5,968 nt of DNA from Pseudobdellovibrionaceae bacterium (GCA_913776405.1 CAJYOV010000157.1:1-5968); one strand, 5' to 3'; shown: positions 1 to 5,830, counted from the first letter of the stretch. Notes: generated by a model not told the origin, from the sequence alone. Numbers and translations: made by a program.

Positions 1-1550
1 CATTTGGCCATCTGTGAAAGGGCTGAGGTGAGATTTGCGTCGTCAGCGTGACTAGCTCCAGAGGCAAATAGAATTTGGATGCGACGGCCTTCCGCGCGAA
101 GCACTTCACCATCGTTGAGCTGAGAGATCGTCCAGAGGTGCGAGAGAATCGTGCTGAGAACTTGTCGATCGCGAATAAAGTCGAGAATCTCAAGGTTCAC
201 AACCCAGCCCTCGACTCGATCTGGAAGCGGGTCTTTGCGGTGGTGACTCGACATTGGCGCGAGCTCGATCAAACTCGATTTTGTCTTTGCTGAAATCGTG
301 AAGACGCGAACGAGCGCAAGCATCCACAAGATATTAAACCAGCGGCTCCAAACGACTTGAAAGCCCGATTGCGCGTGAGACTCGACTAAATAGGCAAGCC
401 CGATTGTGAGCATCGTGAAACTCACGAAAAGAAGAAACTCGATCCGCGTTCGTGAGGCGGTCGAGTGTGCGGCGAGAGCCGTCTTTAATCGGAGACCGAT
501 CGCTACGGCGCTCCCGAGGTAGACGAGAGGCAAAAGGCCTTTCACGACGAAATTGACGGCGTAAACCTCGATCCAATCAGGCTTCAACACCAAAGAAGGC
601 ACAAACGTAATGAAGACAAGCGCGCACAACTCCTGCGCGCCGGTTTGCTTAGTGCCTTTCAGAATTGTCCACGTGAACCTGACGAGAAGTGCAGCCTCTA
701 GAATCAAAGAAGAAAGGTAAATCGCTTCGTAAGTCTGTACGTTGAAGACTCGGAACGAGAGGTCTGACGACAAGAGGCTGATGACAGCCATCAAAAAACC
801 GACTTGAGCTGCGACGGCGTAATCGCGAGTGCGGCTCGCGGCTGAAGCGGACCACAAAATGATTGATAAAAGAACGAAGACGGCAACCGCGATCAAATGC
901 CGACTGATCGAAACAAAGACAGAACTCCGAGAGAGGCGATCGCCATTTACGCTCGTAAAAAAACCCTCGCGCTTAACGTCCGAAGCTTCCGGAAGGCCTT
1001 GATGTGGGTAAGGAAAGACACCTAATACGAGTGAGAGCGGTTTTTCTTCTTTCAGTCGGTTGAGCGTGATTTCGATTTGTGCGGGCAGTTTTTCTTTATT
1101 GCCATCATAGGTCATCTGGTAGACGCCATCGATCCACACCTGAAGGACGCCGTTGAATTTCGGTAGCGCAAACGTGGTCGAATCCGTGAGCGATGCTTCT
1201 TTCAACTGTGCTGGCTTAATTTTGAGGCCGGTCCAAAACGGGGAGCCCATTCCGTGCTCGTAACGTTCGATGAATTGATTGCTTTCGCGATTGAGCGAAC
1301 TCTCCCAAAGCACGGTGTTTTCTGGGTGCGGCGGGCACGCGGGGGCGGCAGGTCGATTTCGATCGCAGTCGGCCTGAGGCATTTCAAATGAAATCTTCCA
1401 GTCCGATTTTTGAAAGCTCACTGAGGGCCGCGCTTCGTGATCGAGTCGTAAAATCAGGGTTGTCAGTGCTAAGCCGAATCCTAGAAACACCGCTCCGAGG
1501 ACCATGAGCCAGTAATCAAAAGACCGGCGTCTCCGGGTTGGATCGGGCAT
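1..1550 (-). CDS. 7TMR-DISM-like membrane receptor with cyclase-like output domain (C-terminus beyond window)
   Basis: This frame is open for 516 codons from an ATG at 1550 down to the left edge with no stop, so the C-terminus lies outside. After a basic start (four Arg at residues 6-9) comes a membrane anchor at about 13-34. A periplasmic-type region at about 37-217 follows, rich in alternating hydrophobic residues, with Cys62 and Cys72. Then come seven hydrophobic helices near 218-237, 243-262, 274-298, 308-324, 330-355, 370-391 and 404-419. Ectodomain plus seven helices plus cytoplasmic module is the layout of 7TMR-DISM receptors. Residues 450-510 resemble a class III nucleotidyl cyclase: NLEILDF places Asp457 at the first metal-binding position, and DGEVLRAEGRRIQILF resembles the second metal motif, but Arg489 stands where Asp is expected. 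The inferred role is sensing an extracellular ligand and signalling inward, perhaps without catalysis. No strong RBS precedes the ATG; an in-frame GTG at 1598 preceded by GAAGAG is an alternative start. The topology is well supported, the cyclase call moderately. Confidence 0.72.
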   Translation of the reverse strand, partial: MPDPTRRRRSFDYWLMVLGAVFLGFGLALTTLILRLDHEARPSVSFQKSDWKISFEMPQADCDRNRPAAPACPPHPENTVLWESSLNRESNQFIERYEHGMGSPFWTGLKIKPAQLKEASLTDSTTFALPKFNGVLQVWIDGVYQMTYDGNKEKLPAQIEITLNRLKEEKPLSLVLGVFPYPHQGLPEASDVKREGFFTSVNGDRLSRSSVFVSISRHLIAVAVFVLLSIILWSASAASRTRDYAVAAQVGFLMAVISLLSSDLSFRVFNVQTYEAIYLSSLILEAALLVRFTWTILKGTKQTGAQELCALVFITFVPSLVLKPDWIEVYAVNFVVKGLLPLVYLGSAVAIGLRLKTALAAHSTASRTRIEFLLFVSFTMLTIGLAYLVESHAQSGFQVVWSRWFNILWMLALVRVFTISAKTKSSLIELAPMSSHHRKDPLPDRVEGWVVNLEILDFIRDRQVLSTILSHLWTISQLNDGEVLRAEGRRIQILFASGASHADDANLTSALSQMAK

Positions 1551-1610
1551 GAGGTAAGGCTGGATCGTGTTGCTCGTTCTACGCTGTAAGAATCCCACGA
1601 GACACTCTTC

Positions 1611-1629
1611 GGTTTTTTGCAAAAAAACC
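1611..1629. repeat. AT-rich near-palindrome between divergent genes
   Basis: GGTTTTTTGC is followed directly by AAAAAAACC, giving an almost perfect inverted repeat (six T against seven A, capped by GG and CC). It lies about 106 bp before the lipoprotein gene and 60 bp before the receptor ATG. It could be an operator, a bent or cruciform-prone site, or a weak hairpin. The receptor reading frame is open through it, so it would be coding if that gene starts further upstream than 1598. Function is unassigned. Confidence 0.35.
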
Positions 1630-1694
1630 TGGACAGGGGTCTTGGAAATCTTGGTTGTCTCAATCTGAGATCGAAACTCTAGGCTTCCACTTTG

Positions 1695-1705
1695 ATAGCT
1701 GCTAT
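1695..1705. repeat. Small inverted repeat ahead of lipoprotein gene
   Basis: ATAGC-T-GCTAT is a perfect 5-bp inverted repeat around one central base, ending 29 bp before the lipoprotein ATG. Its position would suit an operator or part of a promoter, but I found no convincing -35/-10 pair beside it. At this length it may be chance. Confidence 0.2.
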
Positions 1706-1723
1706 TTCTCGGGCCCTTGTCTC

Positions 1724-1727
1724 GGAG
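1724..1727 (+). promoter_or_regulatory. Ribosome-binding site of lipoprotein gene
   Basis: GGAG sits 7 nt before the ATG at 1735. It supports that ATG over the in-frame TTG at 1717, which has no Shine-Dalgarno sequence and would place six residues including two Arg and a His ahead of a typical lipoprotein signal. Confidence 0.7.
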
Positions 1728-1734
1728 ACATCCT

Positions 1735-2811
1735 ATGAAGGCTTCAATCTGTACTGCCGTCGTCCTTTTAAGTGCCGCACTCTTGGCCCAAGGCTGCTCC
1801 CGACAAAAAGAGACTCGGCAGCTCGCGCCTGACTTTTACGTCACGGTTGTCTCAAACGAATTTAAGTCGCGCTTCGATTTGGCCCCGATCGGCGACCTTT
1901 CTCCCGCATCGCGAACGGCCTGTGAACTTTCGCTTCGGCAAGCACTTTGCGAGACCACCTCAGCGACTTCGCAGATCACCAGAAACCCGCTCTCTGTAAA
2001 ATGCTCTGCCGACAGTGACAAGTACCTTCCAGCTTTGATGGAGATCTACGACGAGACACCGGAAAAAATGCGGTTGTCACTTTGCACGATCGAGAAGGTC
2101 TTCATCTCAGACAACATCACGTCCACGGCGTTTGCGAGTTCTATCACGAACCCGTTCGGCCAAATTGTAGGCGCGCTTGTCGGATTTAAAAAACAAAGTT
2201 TCGTCCAACAGCCTTCAAGCCACGACCTCGTTTCGTGGAAAGAGCAGCTGGCCTACGGCGGTTCAACTGAGTTTTTGGCGAACGATCCAAAGCTCGTGCA
2301 AATCGATTACGATTTGAAGCTAACGACGCTCAAGAAAGACGGGCTGTTCTACGTTCTCATGCACGAACTCGGGCACCTGATCGATTTCAACAATCAGGTG
2401 AATTCTCGCTTTTCGCCGACAGCCTGGAGCAAACTTTCATGGCGGACATCTGATCGCGCGCTTGAAACGGCAGGCTTCAAACATCAAGACGAGTTCTGCT
2501 TTTACGAATGTGACCGCTATCTCGCGGCCTCTCAAGCGCAAGAAATCTACGCGTCGCTGCAAGAGAGCGCGTTCATCACGACGTACGCAGGCATGAGCAA
2601 CTACGAAGACTTCGCTGAATTTTGGGTTTGGCATCTCATTTTAGGGACAAAGAGCCCTCAGTTTACGATCACGATTCCAGGTGTCGCGACTCTCGATATG
2701 ATGCCTGTGTTTACGCAGAATGCGAAAATTAAAGCGAAGCTCGATTTTGTCGAGTCGCTCTGGGTTTCGCCGACGCTGAAGATCGATAATCGGCCAACGT
2801 CGGCGCCCTAA
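1735..2811 (+). CDS. Putative lipoprotein zinc metallopeptidase (HELGH, gluzincin-like)
   Basis: This encodes 358 residues. The N-terminus is a lipoprotein signal: Lys2, a hydrophobic stretch at 5-18, then AQGC with Cys21 as the probable lipidated residue. The -3 residue is Ala rather than the usual Leu, so the lipobox is acceptable but not ideal. The mature protein would be tethered to the inner or outer membrane. The HELGH motif at 210-214 is a zinc-binding HExxH: His210 and His214 are ligands and Glu211 the general base. It is preceded by hydrophobic LFYVLM and followed by an Asp (LIDF). A downstream NYEDFAEFW stretch offers Glu291 or Glu295 as the third ligand, a gluzincin arrangement like that of anthrax lethal factor-type peptidases. 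Cysteines in mid-protein suggest disulphides and an extracytoplasmic location. The substrate is unknown; cell-wall remodelling or secreted-protein processing is speculation. It diverges from the receptor gene and converges on the small gene at 2821 with only 9 bp between stops and no room for a terminator. The gene call is secure, peptidase activity likely, substrate open. Confidence 0.85.
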   Translation: MKASICTAVVLLSAALLAQGCSRQKETRQLAPDFYVTVVSNEFKSRFDLAPIGDLSPASRTACELSLRQALCETTSATSQITRNPLSVKCSADSDKYLPALMEIYDETPEKMRLSLCTIEKVFISDNITSTAFASSITNPFGQIVGALVGFKKQSFVQQPSSHDLVSWKEQLAYGGSTEFLANDPKLVQIDYDLKLTTLKKDGLFYVLMHELGHLIDFNNQVNSRFSPTAWSKLSWRTSDRALETAGFKHQDEFCFYECDRYLAASQAQEIYASLQESAFITTYAGMSNYEDFAEFWVWHLILGTKSPQFTITIPGVATLDMMPVFTQNAKIKAKLDFVESLWVSPTLKIDNRPTSAP

Positions 2812-2820
2812 TTCTTAAGA

Positions 2821-3111
2821 TTACTTCTTCTTGCCGTGCTCTTTGTGGTGCGCTTTTGCAGCGTCATGGCAGGCTTTAGCTTCGGCTTGAGTCGCCGTGA
2901 CGCCAGCAACTGTTTTACCATTTGCAATCGCACCTACGCAGTCGACCCAAAGACCTTTGCCGTTTGCTTTGTGCTCGCCGGGTTCAAAGCCCGCAGCTTC
3001 ACACGATTTTACGATGGAAGTACACGCAGGCAAATCAGCCGGCTTTTGAGCGAACGCTTGCGCACCAGCAAGAAGACCTAAAACGAGAAGTGACATCGAA
3101 GCTGTTTTCAT
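2821..3111 (-). CDS. Small exported four-cysteine protein, unknown function
   Basis: This encodes 96 residues. It begins with a clear Sec signal peptide: Lys2, hydrophobic core 6-17, and a probable signal peptidase I cut after AFA (residue 21). The mature part of about 75 residues has four cysteines (30, 37, 58, 81), enough for two disulphides. It has a central glycine-rich KGLWVDCVG segment and a C-terminal tail rich in His and Lys (HHKEHGKKK) that could bind metal or polyanions. I do not recognise a named family. AAGGAG 7 nt before the ATG supports the start. It lies 111 bp downstream of ahpF on the same strand, separated by hairpin-forming sequence, so co-transcription with ahpF is possible but not shown. 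A periplasmic redox or metal-related role would suit the neighbourhood, but that is inference from position alone. Confidence 0.82.
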   Translation of the reverse strand: MKTASMSLLVLGLLAGAQAFAQKPADLPACTSIVKSCEAAGFEPGEHKANGKGLWVDCVGAIANGKTVAGVTATQAEAKACHDAAKAHHKEHGKKK

Positions 3112-3118
3112 AAGAACT

Positions 3119-3124
3119 CTCCTT
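3119..3124 (-). promoter_or_regulatory. Ribosome-binding site of the small exported protein
   Basis: On the minus strand AAGGAG lies 7 nt before the ATG at 3111. It is a strong Shine-Dalgarno match that fixes the start and signal peptide. Confidence 0.75.
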
Positions 3125-3143
3125 AAGGGTTGATACAGAAACC

Positions 3144-3204
3144 AGTGAAGGTCTCAAACTAGATCTGTCTCTAGCTTCACTCAGGCGCTTGGAGTTGCAA
3201 GCGC
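3144..3204 (-). terminator. Hairpin pair downstream of ahpF (possible terminator without T tract)
   Basis: Two inverted repeats fill the gap after the ahpF stop. GCGCTTG (3185-3191) pairs with CAAGCGC (3198-3204) around a 6-nt loop. AGTGAAG (3144-3150) pairs with CTTCACT (3175-3181), enclosing CTAGA/TCTAG (3159-3163 with 3170-3174) and leaving an 8-nt bulge. Neither is followed by a T run on the minus strand. They could pause or terminate polymerase, protect the ahpF mRNA 3' end, or set the level of read-through into the small gene. Confidence 0.4.
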
Positions 3205-3222
3205 GCCCCTAAGGAGATTTCT

Positions 3223-4812
3223 TCAAACGGTCGCGGTCGCGGCTTGAGCCTGAGCCGACTGATACATGCGGTCCTCAAAAGCCGTAAGTGCAACCTTCGC
3301 ACCTTCGCCCATTGCAATCACGATTTGCTTAAACGGCACCGTCGTAACGTCACCTGCAGCGTAGATGTTTGCGACAGACGTGTGGCCTTTAGCGTCCACT
3401 ACGATCTCACCATAATTGTTCATCTCGACAACGCCTTTAACGAACTGAGAATTCGGGAGGAGGCCGATTTGAACGAAAACGCCGTCCGTCGAAAGCGTCT
3501 CTTCTTTGCCGGATTTACGATCCGTATAAACCAGGCCACTGACTTTTGCGCCATCGCCGACCACTTGGCGTGTTTGCGCGTTAGTCACGATCTTCGCGTT
3601 CGGTATCGATTTAAGCTTCTCGACCAAGACCGTGTCCGCTTTCAGCGTGTCGTTGTACTCAAACAACACGACTTCAGTTGCGATAGCTGAAAGATCGATT
3701 GCGGCTTCAACGCCAGAATTACCGCCGCCGACGACCGCGACTTTTTTGTCTTTATAGAAGGGGCCGTCACAGTGGGCGCAGAAGGCGACACCACGACCGA
3801 TGTACTCTTTCTCACCGGGGATGTTCAAGTGACGCCACTTAGCGCCTGTCGCCACGATAATTTGCTTTGCGCGCAAATGCTCGCCACCCTCGAGATTGAT
3901 CAGAGATGGATCTTCTTTATCGATGTTGGCCACGCGGCGGTGTTCGAGCACCTTCACCGGATAAGCGCCGATGTGCTCGTTAAGCTTCGCTGTAAGATGG
4001 AGGCCTTCGGTGTAAGGGACCGAAATCATGTTTTCGATCCCTTTCGTTTCTTGAACCTGACCTCCCATCTTTTCTGCGATGAGAACTGTCTTCAGGCCCT
4101 TTCTCACTGAATAGATCGCGGCTGATGCGCCGGCTGGGCCGCCACCGATGACTGCAACGTCATACTCGCCAAGGTCGAGCACGCGTGGCGCATCGGATTC
4201 GCCTTCTTCTGTGCCGAAGTGTTCTTCGAGTTTTGTGATGAGGTCGATCAAAGTGATCCGACCTGAGTGAATCAAGAGTTCGCCGGCCGCGACACTTGGA
4301 ACACCTTGCACTCCCAGAGTTGTAATCTCGTCTTGCGTGTAGGCGCCATCGATCATTTCGTGTTTGAAGTTCGGGTGAAGAAGCGCCATGAGATTCAGCG
4401 CCTGAACAACATCCGGGCAGTTTTCGCACGTAAGAGAAATGAAAGTACGAAGGTGAATTGGCCCTTTGATGCGTTTGATGCGAGCAATAATTTGCTCGTC
4501 TGGCAGTTTGCCTTTTCCGTCTGAATTTAAGATCGCCAGAATGAACGACGTGAACTCGTGGCCAGAAGGAAGGCCCGTAAATGAGATGCCGTTTGGCTGA
4601 CCGTTATGTTCTAAGTGAAAGCGGGGCGCTGAAGACTCCGACCCTTTGCCTTCGCGCACATTGAGTTTCGGGCTGGTTGCAGCGACGTCGTTCAAAAACT
4701 CAAGAAGCGTCGCTTGATCGGCGTGCTTGCTCGGCTCATAAACGAAGTCCACCGTGCCCTCGAGCTTCGAGAAAACAGACTGTAACTGCTCGGTGATAGC
4801 TGAATCCAACAT
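3223..4812 (-). CDS. ahpF: Alkyl hydroperoxide reductase subunit F (NADH:peroxiredoxin reductase)
   Basis: AhpF is a cytoplasmic flavoprotein that passes electrons from NADH through FAD and two CxxC centres to AhpC, which reduces organic peroxides and hydrogen peroxide. The 529 residues match the family's usual length of about 520. The N-terminal double thioredoxin-fold domain carries the CENC centre at Cys129 and Cys132. The thioredoxin-reductase-like part has the FAD-binding GGGPAG at 223-228, the CAHCDG redox centre at Cys345 and Cys348, the NADH-site GGGNSG at 362-367, and the second FAD motif AAGDVT with Asp488. The cysteine positions coincide with those known for enterobacterial AhpF, so nothing appears lost. 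The ATG at 4812 is preferred to an upstream in-frame start at 4839 because AAAGGAG precedes it by 6 nt and its N-terminus fits the family. It is on the same strand as ahpC, 177 bp downstream, but a strong terminator lies between them, so simple operon expression is doubtful. An OxyR or PerR site is not recognisable here. Confidence 0.97.
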   Translation of the reverse strand: MLDSAITEQLQSVFSKLEGTVDFVYEPSKHADQATLLEFLNDVAATSPKLNVREGKGSESSAPRFHLEHNGQPNGISFTGLPSGHEFTSFILAILNSDGKGKLPDEQIIARIKRIKGPIHLRTFISLTCENCPDVVQALNLMALLHPNFKHEMIDGAYTQDEITTLGVQGVPSVAAGELLIHSGRITLIDLITKLEEHFGTEEGESDAPRVLDLGEYDVAVIGGGPAGASAAIYSVRKGLKTVLIAEKMGGQVQETKGIENMISVPYTEGLHLTAKLNEHIGAYPVKVLEHRRVANIDKEDPSLINLEGGEHLRAKQIIVATGAKWRHLNIPGEKEYIGRGVAFCAHCDGPFYKDKKVAVVGGGNSGVEAAIDLSAIATEVVLFEYNDTLKADTVLVEKLKSIPNAKIVTNAQTRQVVGDGAKVSGLVYTDRKSGKEETLSTDGVFVQIGLLPNSQFVKGVVEMNNYGEIVVDAKGHTSVANIYAAGDVTTVPFKQIVIAMGEGAKVALTAFEDRMYQSAQAQAATATV

Positions 4813-4818
4813 ATCTCT

Positions 4819-4825
4819 CTCCTTT
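4819..4825 (-). promoter_or_regulatory. Ribosome-binding site of ahpF
   Basis: On the minus strand AAAGGAG lies 6 nt upstream of the ATG at 4812 and selects that start. Only 16 nt separate it from the end of the T tract of the upstream terminator, too little for an independent promoter. Confidence 0.8.
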
Positions 4826-4841
4826 AAAAAACGAACCACTT

Positions 4842-4871
4842 AAAAAAAAGCCGCGAGCGAAAGCCCACGGC
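4842..4871 (-). terminator. Intrinsic terminator just upstream of ahpF
   Basis: Read on the minus strand, GCCGTGGGC (4871-4863) and GCTCGCGGC (4858-4850) pair over 9 bp, two of them G-U, around a TTTC loop. Eight T follow at 4849-4842. This is a canonical Rho-independent terminator pointing toward ahpF. It ends 16 nt before the ahpF RBS, so it acts either as a leader attenuator or as a partial block between ahpC and ahpF. Confidence 0.8.
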
Positions 4872-4943
4872 AATACAACCCCGCACCGAACGCCTCGAAG
4901 GCTCCGCTTAAGGTCTCCTTCGTGGCTCTGCTAACAGGGGGTT
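4842..4943 (-). promoter_or_regulatory. Candidate structured leader/attenuator controlling ahpF
   Basis: The roughly 100 nt upstream of the terminator can fold in competing ways. AGCCACG (minus, 4927-4921) can pair with CGTGGGCT (4869-4862) with one bulged base, extendable by two weaker pairs. This consumes the terminator's 5' arm and would be an antiterminator. Alternatively AACCCC (4943-4938) pairs with GGGGTT (4882-4877), and CGAAGG (4922-4917) with CCTTCG (4901-4896), leaving the terminator free to form. Small hairpins AAGG-AGA-CCTT and GCCT-TCG-AGGC lie inside. I do not recognise a known riboswitch class. No convincing promoter is visible between the ahpC stop and the terminator, so the transcript would most simply come from ahpC. 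The pairings are seen in the sequence; the regulatory role is inferred. Confidence 0.42.
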
Positions 4944-4946
4944 CAT

Positions 4947-4982
4947 AGGGGGCCGAGGCCCCCTTTCCTGCAGAGCAGGAAA
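4947..4982 (-). terminator. Tandem hairpins directly after ahpC
   Basis: Two perfect stems abut just after the ahpC stop. TTTCCTGC and GCAGGAAA (4964-4971 with 4975-4982) surround a 3-nt loop. AGGGGGCC and GGCCCCCT (4947-4954 with 4957-4964) are separated by 2 nt, so the real loop is about four. They share the base at 4964. There is no T tract on the minus strand, so termination efficiency is uncertain; 3'-end stabilisation or a REP-like repeat is equally possible. Confidence 0.55.
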
Positions 4983-4989
4983 AATCGAT

Positions 4990-5505
4990 CTAGATCCGGC
5001 CGACGAGGTCGAGTGACGGCTTCAAAGTCTCTGAACCTGGCTTCCATTTCGCCGGGCAAACTTCGTTCGGGTTTTTCGCGATGAATTGAGCCGCTTGAAC
5101 TTTGCGCATGAGCTCAGACGCATCACGGCCGATACCGTTATCGTGAACTTCAGCAACTTTGATTTTGCCTTCTGGGTTCACAACGAATGTACCGCGGTAA
5201 GCGAGACCTTCTTCTTCAATGTAGACGCCGAAGCCACGCGAGAGAACGCCAGTCGGGTCAGCAAGCATTGGGTACTTGATCTTTTTGATCGTGTCCGAAG
5301 TGTCGTGCCAAGCTTTGTGCGTGAAGTGCGTGTCAGTCGAAACCGAGTAAACTTCAACACCCATTTTTTTGAACGCTTCGTAGCTGTCAGCCATATCGCC
5401 GAGCTCTGTCGGGCATACGAACGTGAAGTCAGCAGGGTAGAAGAAGAAGATCGACCATTTGCCTTTAAGGTCTGCCTTCGACACTGTTTTGAATTCACCG
5501 TTAAC
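4990..5505 (-). CDS. ahpC: Alkyl hydroperoxide reductase subunit C (peroxiredoxin), 5' end missing
   Basis: AhpC is a typical 2-Cys peroxiredoxin that reduces peroxides and is recharged by AhpF. Clear homology starts at VNGEFKTV (Val codon at 5505) and runs 171 residues to the stop. Numbering from that Val, the peroxidatic cysteine is Cys31 in FTFVCPTEL and the resolving cysteine is Cys150 in NEVCPAKW. The C-terminal PSLDLVG that contacts AhpF is intact. Against the 187-residue E. coli protein the alignment has no gap, with both cysteines shifted by exactly 16, so the first 16 residues and the native start are absent. The frame remains open upstream to an ATG at 5676, which would give 228 residues, but those extra residues are the reverse complement of a different plus-strand gene and do not resemble AhpC. 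None of the three upstream minus-strand frames contains the missing N-terminus, which rules out a simple frameshift. The promoter is missing too. If the breakpoint is real, the gene is probably impaired or expressed as an odd fusion. Confidence 0.9.
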   Translation of the reverse strand, partial: VNGEFKTVSKADLKGKWSIFFFYPADFTFVCPTELGDMADSYEAFKKMGVEVYSVSTDTHFTHKAWHDTSDTIKKIKYPMLADPTGVLSRGFGVYIEEEGLAYRGTFVVNPEGKIKVAEVHDNGIGRDASELMRKVQAAQFIAKNPNEVCPAKWKPGSETLKPSLDLVGRI

Positions 5506-5511
5506 GCAAAA

Positions 5512-5775
5512 TCGAAGCAGGTTGATGACTACCTCTGCACGTACCAAGACGTGTGGGCCGAGCCTTTCACCGAAGGCAACGCACTCCAGATCCCACTCGC
5601 AGAACTTTACACAGGCGCAGAAATCAATCGCTACTACATGCGCACAAGCGGCTCTTACGTCATTGGCCTCAACCAATGCACATCCAAAGTCGGCTGCGAC
5701 TCCCCTGCCACCGGCGGCCGCTACGTCTACGGCGAAACAATGGTTGCATGCTACTTCTTCAAAGACGTGAAGTAA
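5512..5775 (+). pseudogene. 3' fragment of an unidentified plus-strand gene, cut at the ahpC breakpoint
   Basis: About 87 codons ending at TAA 5773-5775 read as a real protein C-terminus: aromatic-rich, with four cysteines (9, 56, 62 and 80 from position 5512) and segments such as EINRYYMRTSGSY and GETMVACYFF. The cysteine content suggests a folded, exported, disulphide-bonded domain. I do not recognise the family. The frame stays open leftward to 5086, but before about 5505 it is only the complement of ahpC, so the true upstream part is missing. Ala is coded by GCA or GCC (no GCG) and Thr mostly by ACA or ACC, unlike the GCG/ACG-rich genes on the left, which hints at different origin or expression level. 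A strong terminator 23 bp after the stop supports this being a genuine gene end. The exact left limit is uncertain by about ten bases. Confidence 0.6.
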
Positions 5776-5797
5776 GGAACTCGCTCGAATAGCAGAA

Positions 5798-5830
5798 ATA
5801 AAAAAGCTCGCTGGGTGCGAGCTTTTTTAT
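5798..5830. terminator. Bidirectional intrinsic terminator
   Basis: A perfect 14-bp inverted repeat (5798-5811 with 5817-5830) has GCTCGC/GCGAGC at its core, a TGGGT loop, and six A on one side mirrored by six T on the other. It therefore ends transcription from both sides: the plus-strand fragment ending at 5775 and the minus-strand tRNA ending at 5857. Confidence 0.92.

Noticed and set aside
75..855. Short open frames on both strands at the left end
   Set aside because: They lie inside the receptor gene, whose minus-strand frame is open across the region and encodes coherent membrane helices.
1717..1734. TTG at 1717 as the lipoprotein start
   Set aside because: It has no ribosome-binding site, whereas the ATG at 1735 has GGAG at 7 nt and gives a standard signal peptide length.
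3130..3157. Promoter for the small exported protein: TTGAGA, 16 nt, TATCAA on the minus strand
   Set aside because: The match is fair, but transcription would start at about 3123, inside the AAGGAG ribosome-binding site at 3124-3119, so it is unlikely to be used as such.
3244..4524. Several plus-strand open frames of 85-148 codons across the ahpF region
   Set aside because: They are antisense to a complete and well-supported ahpF and show no family features or ribosome-binding sites.
4862..4927. A tRNA-like cloverleaf between ahpC and ahpF
   Set aside because: Closing stem plus three small hairpins superficially resemble a cloverleaf, but there is no T-arm consensus, no proper anticodon arm and no CCA end. 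An attenuator fold explains the pairs better.
4990..5676. A 228-residue AhpC starting at the ATG at 5676
   Set aside because: The first 57 residues are the complement of a coding plus-strand fragment, do not resemble AhpC, and the remaining length matches E. coli AhpC minus exactly 16 residues.
5086..5775. A 229-residue plus-strand protein
   Set aside because: Everything before about 5505 is antisense to ahpC, which is unmistakably coding. Only the 3' part from about 5512 looks genuine.
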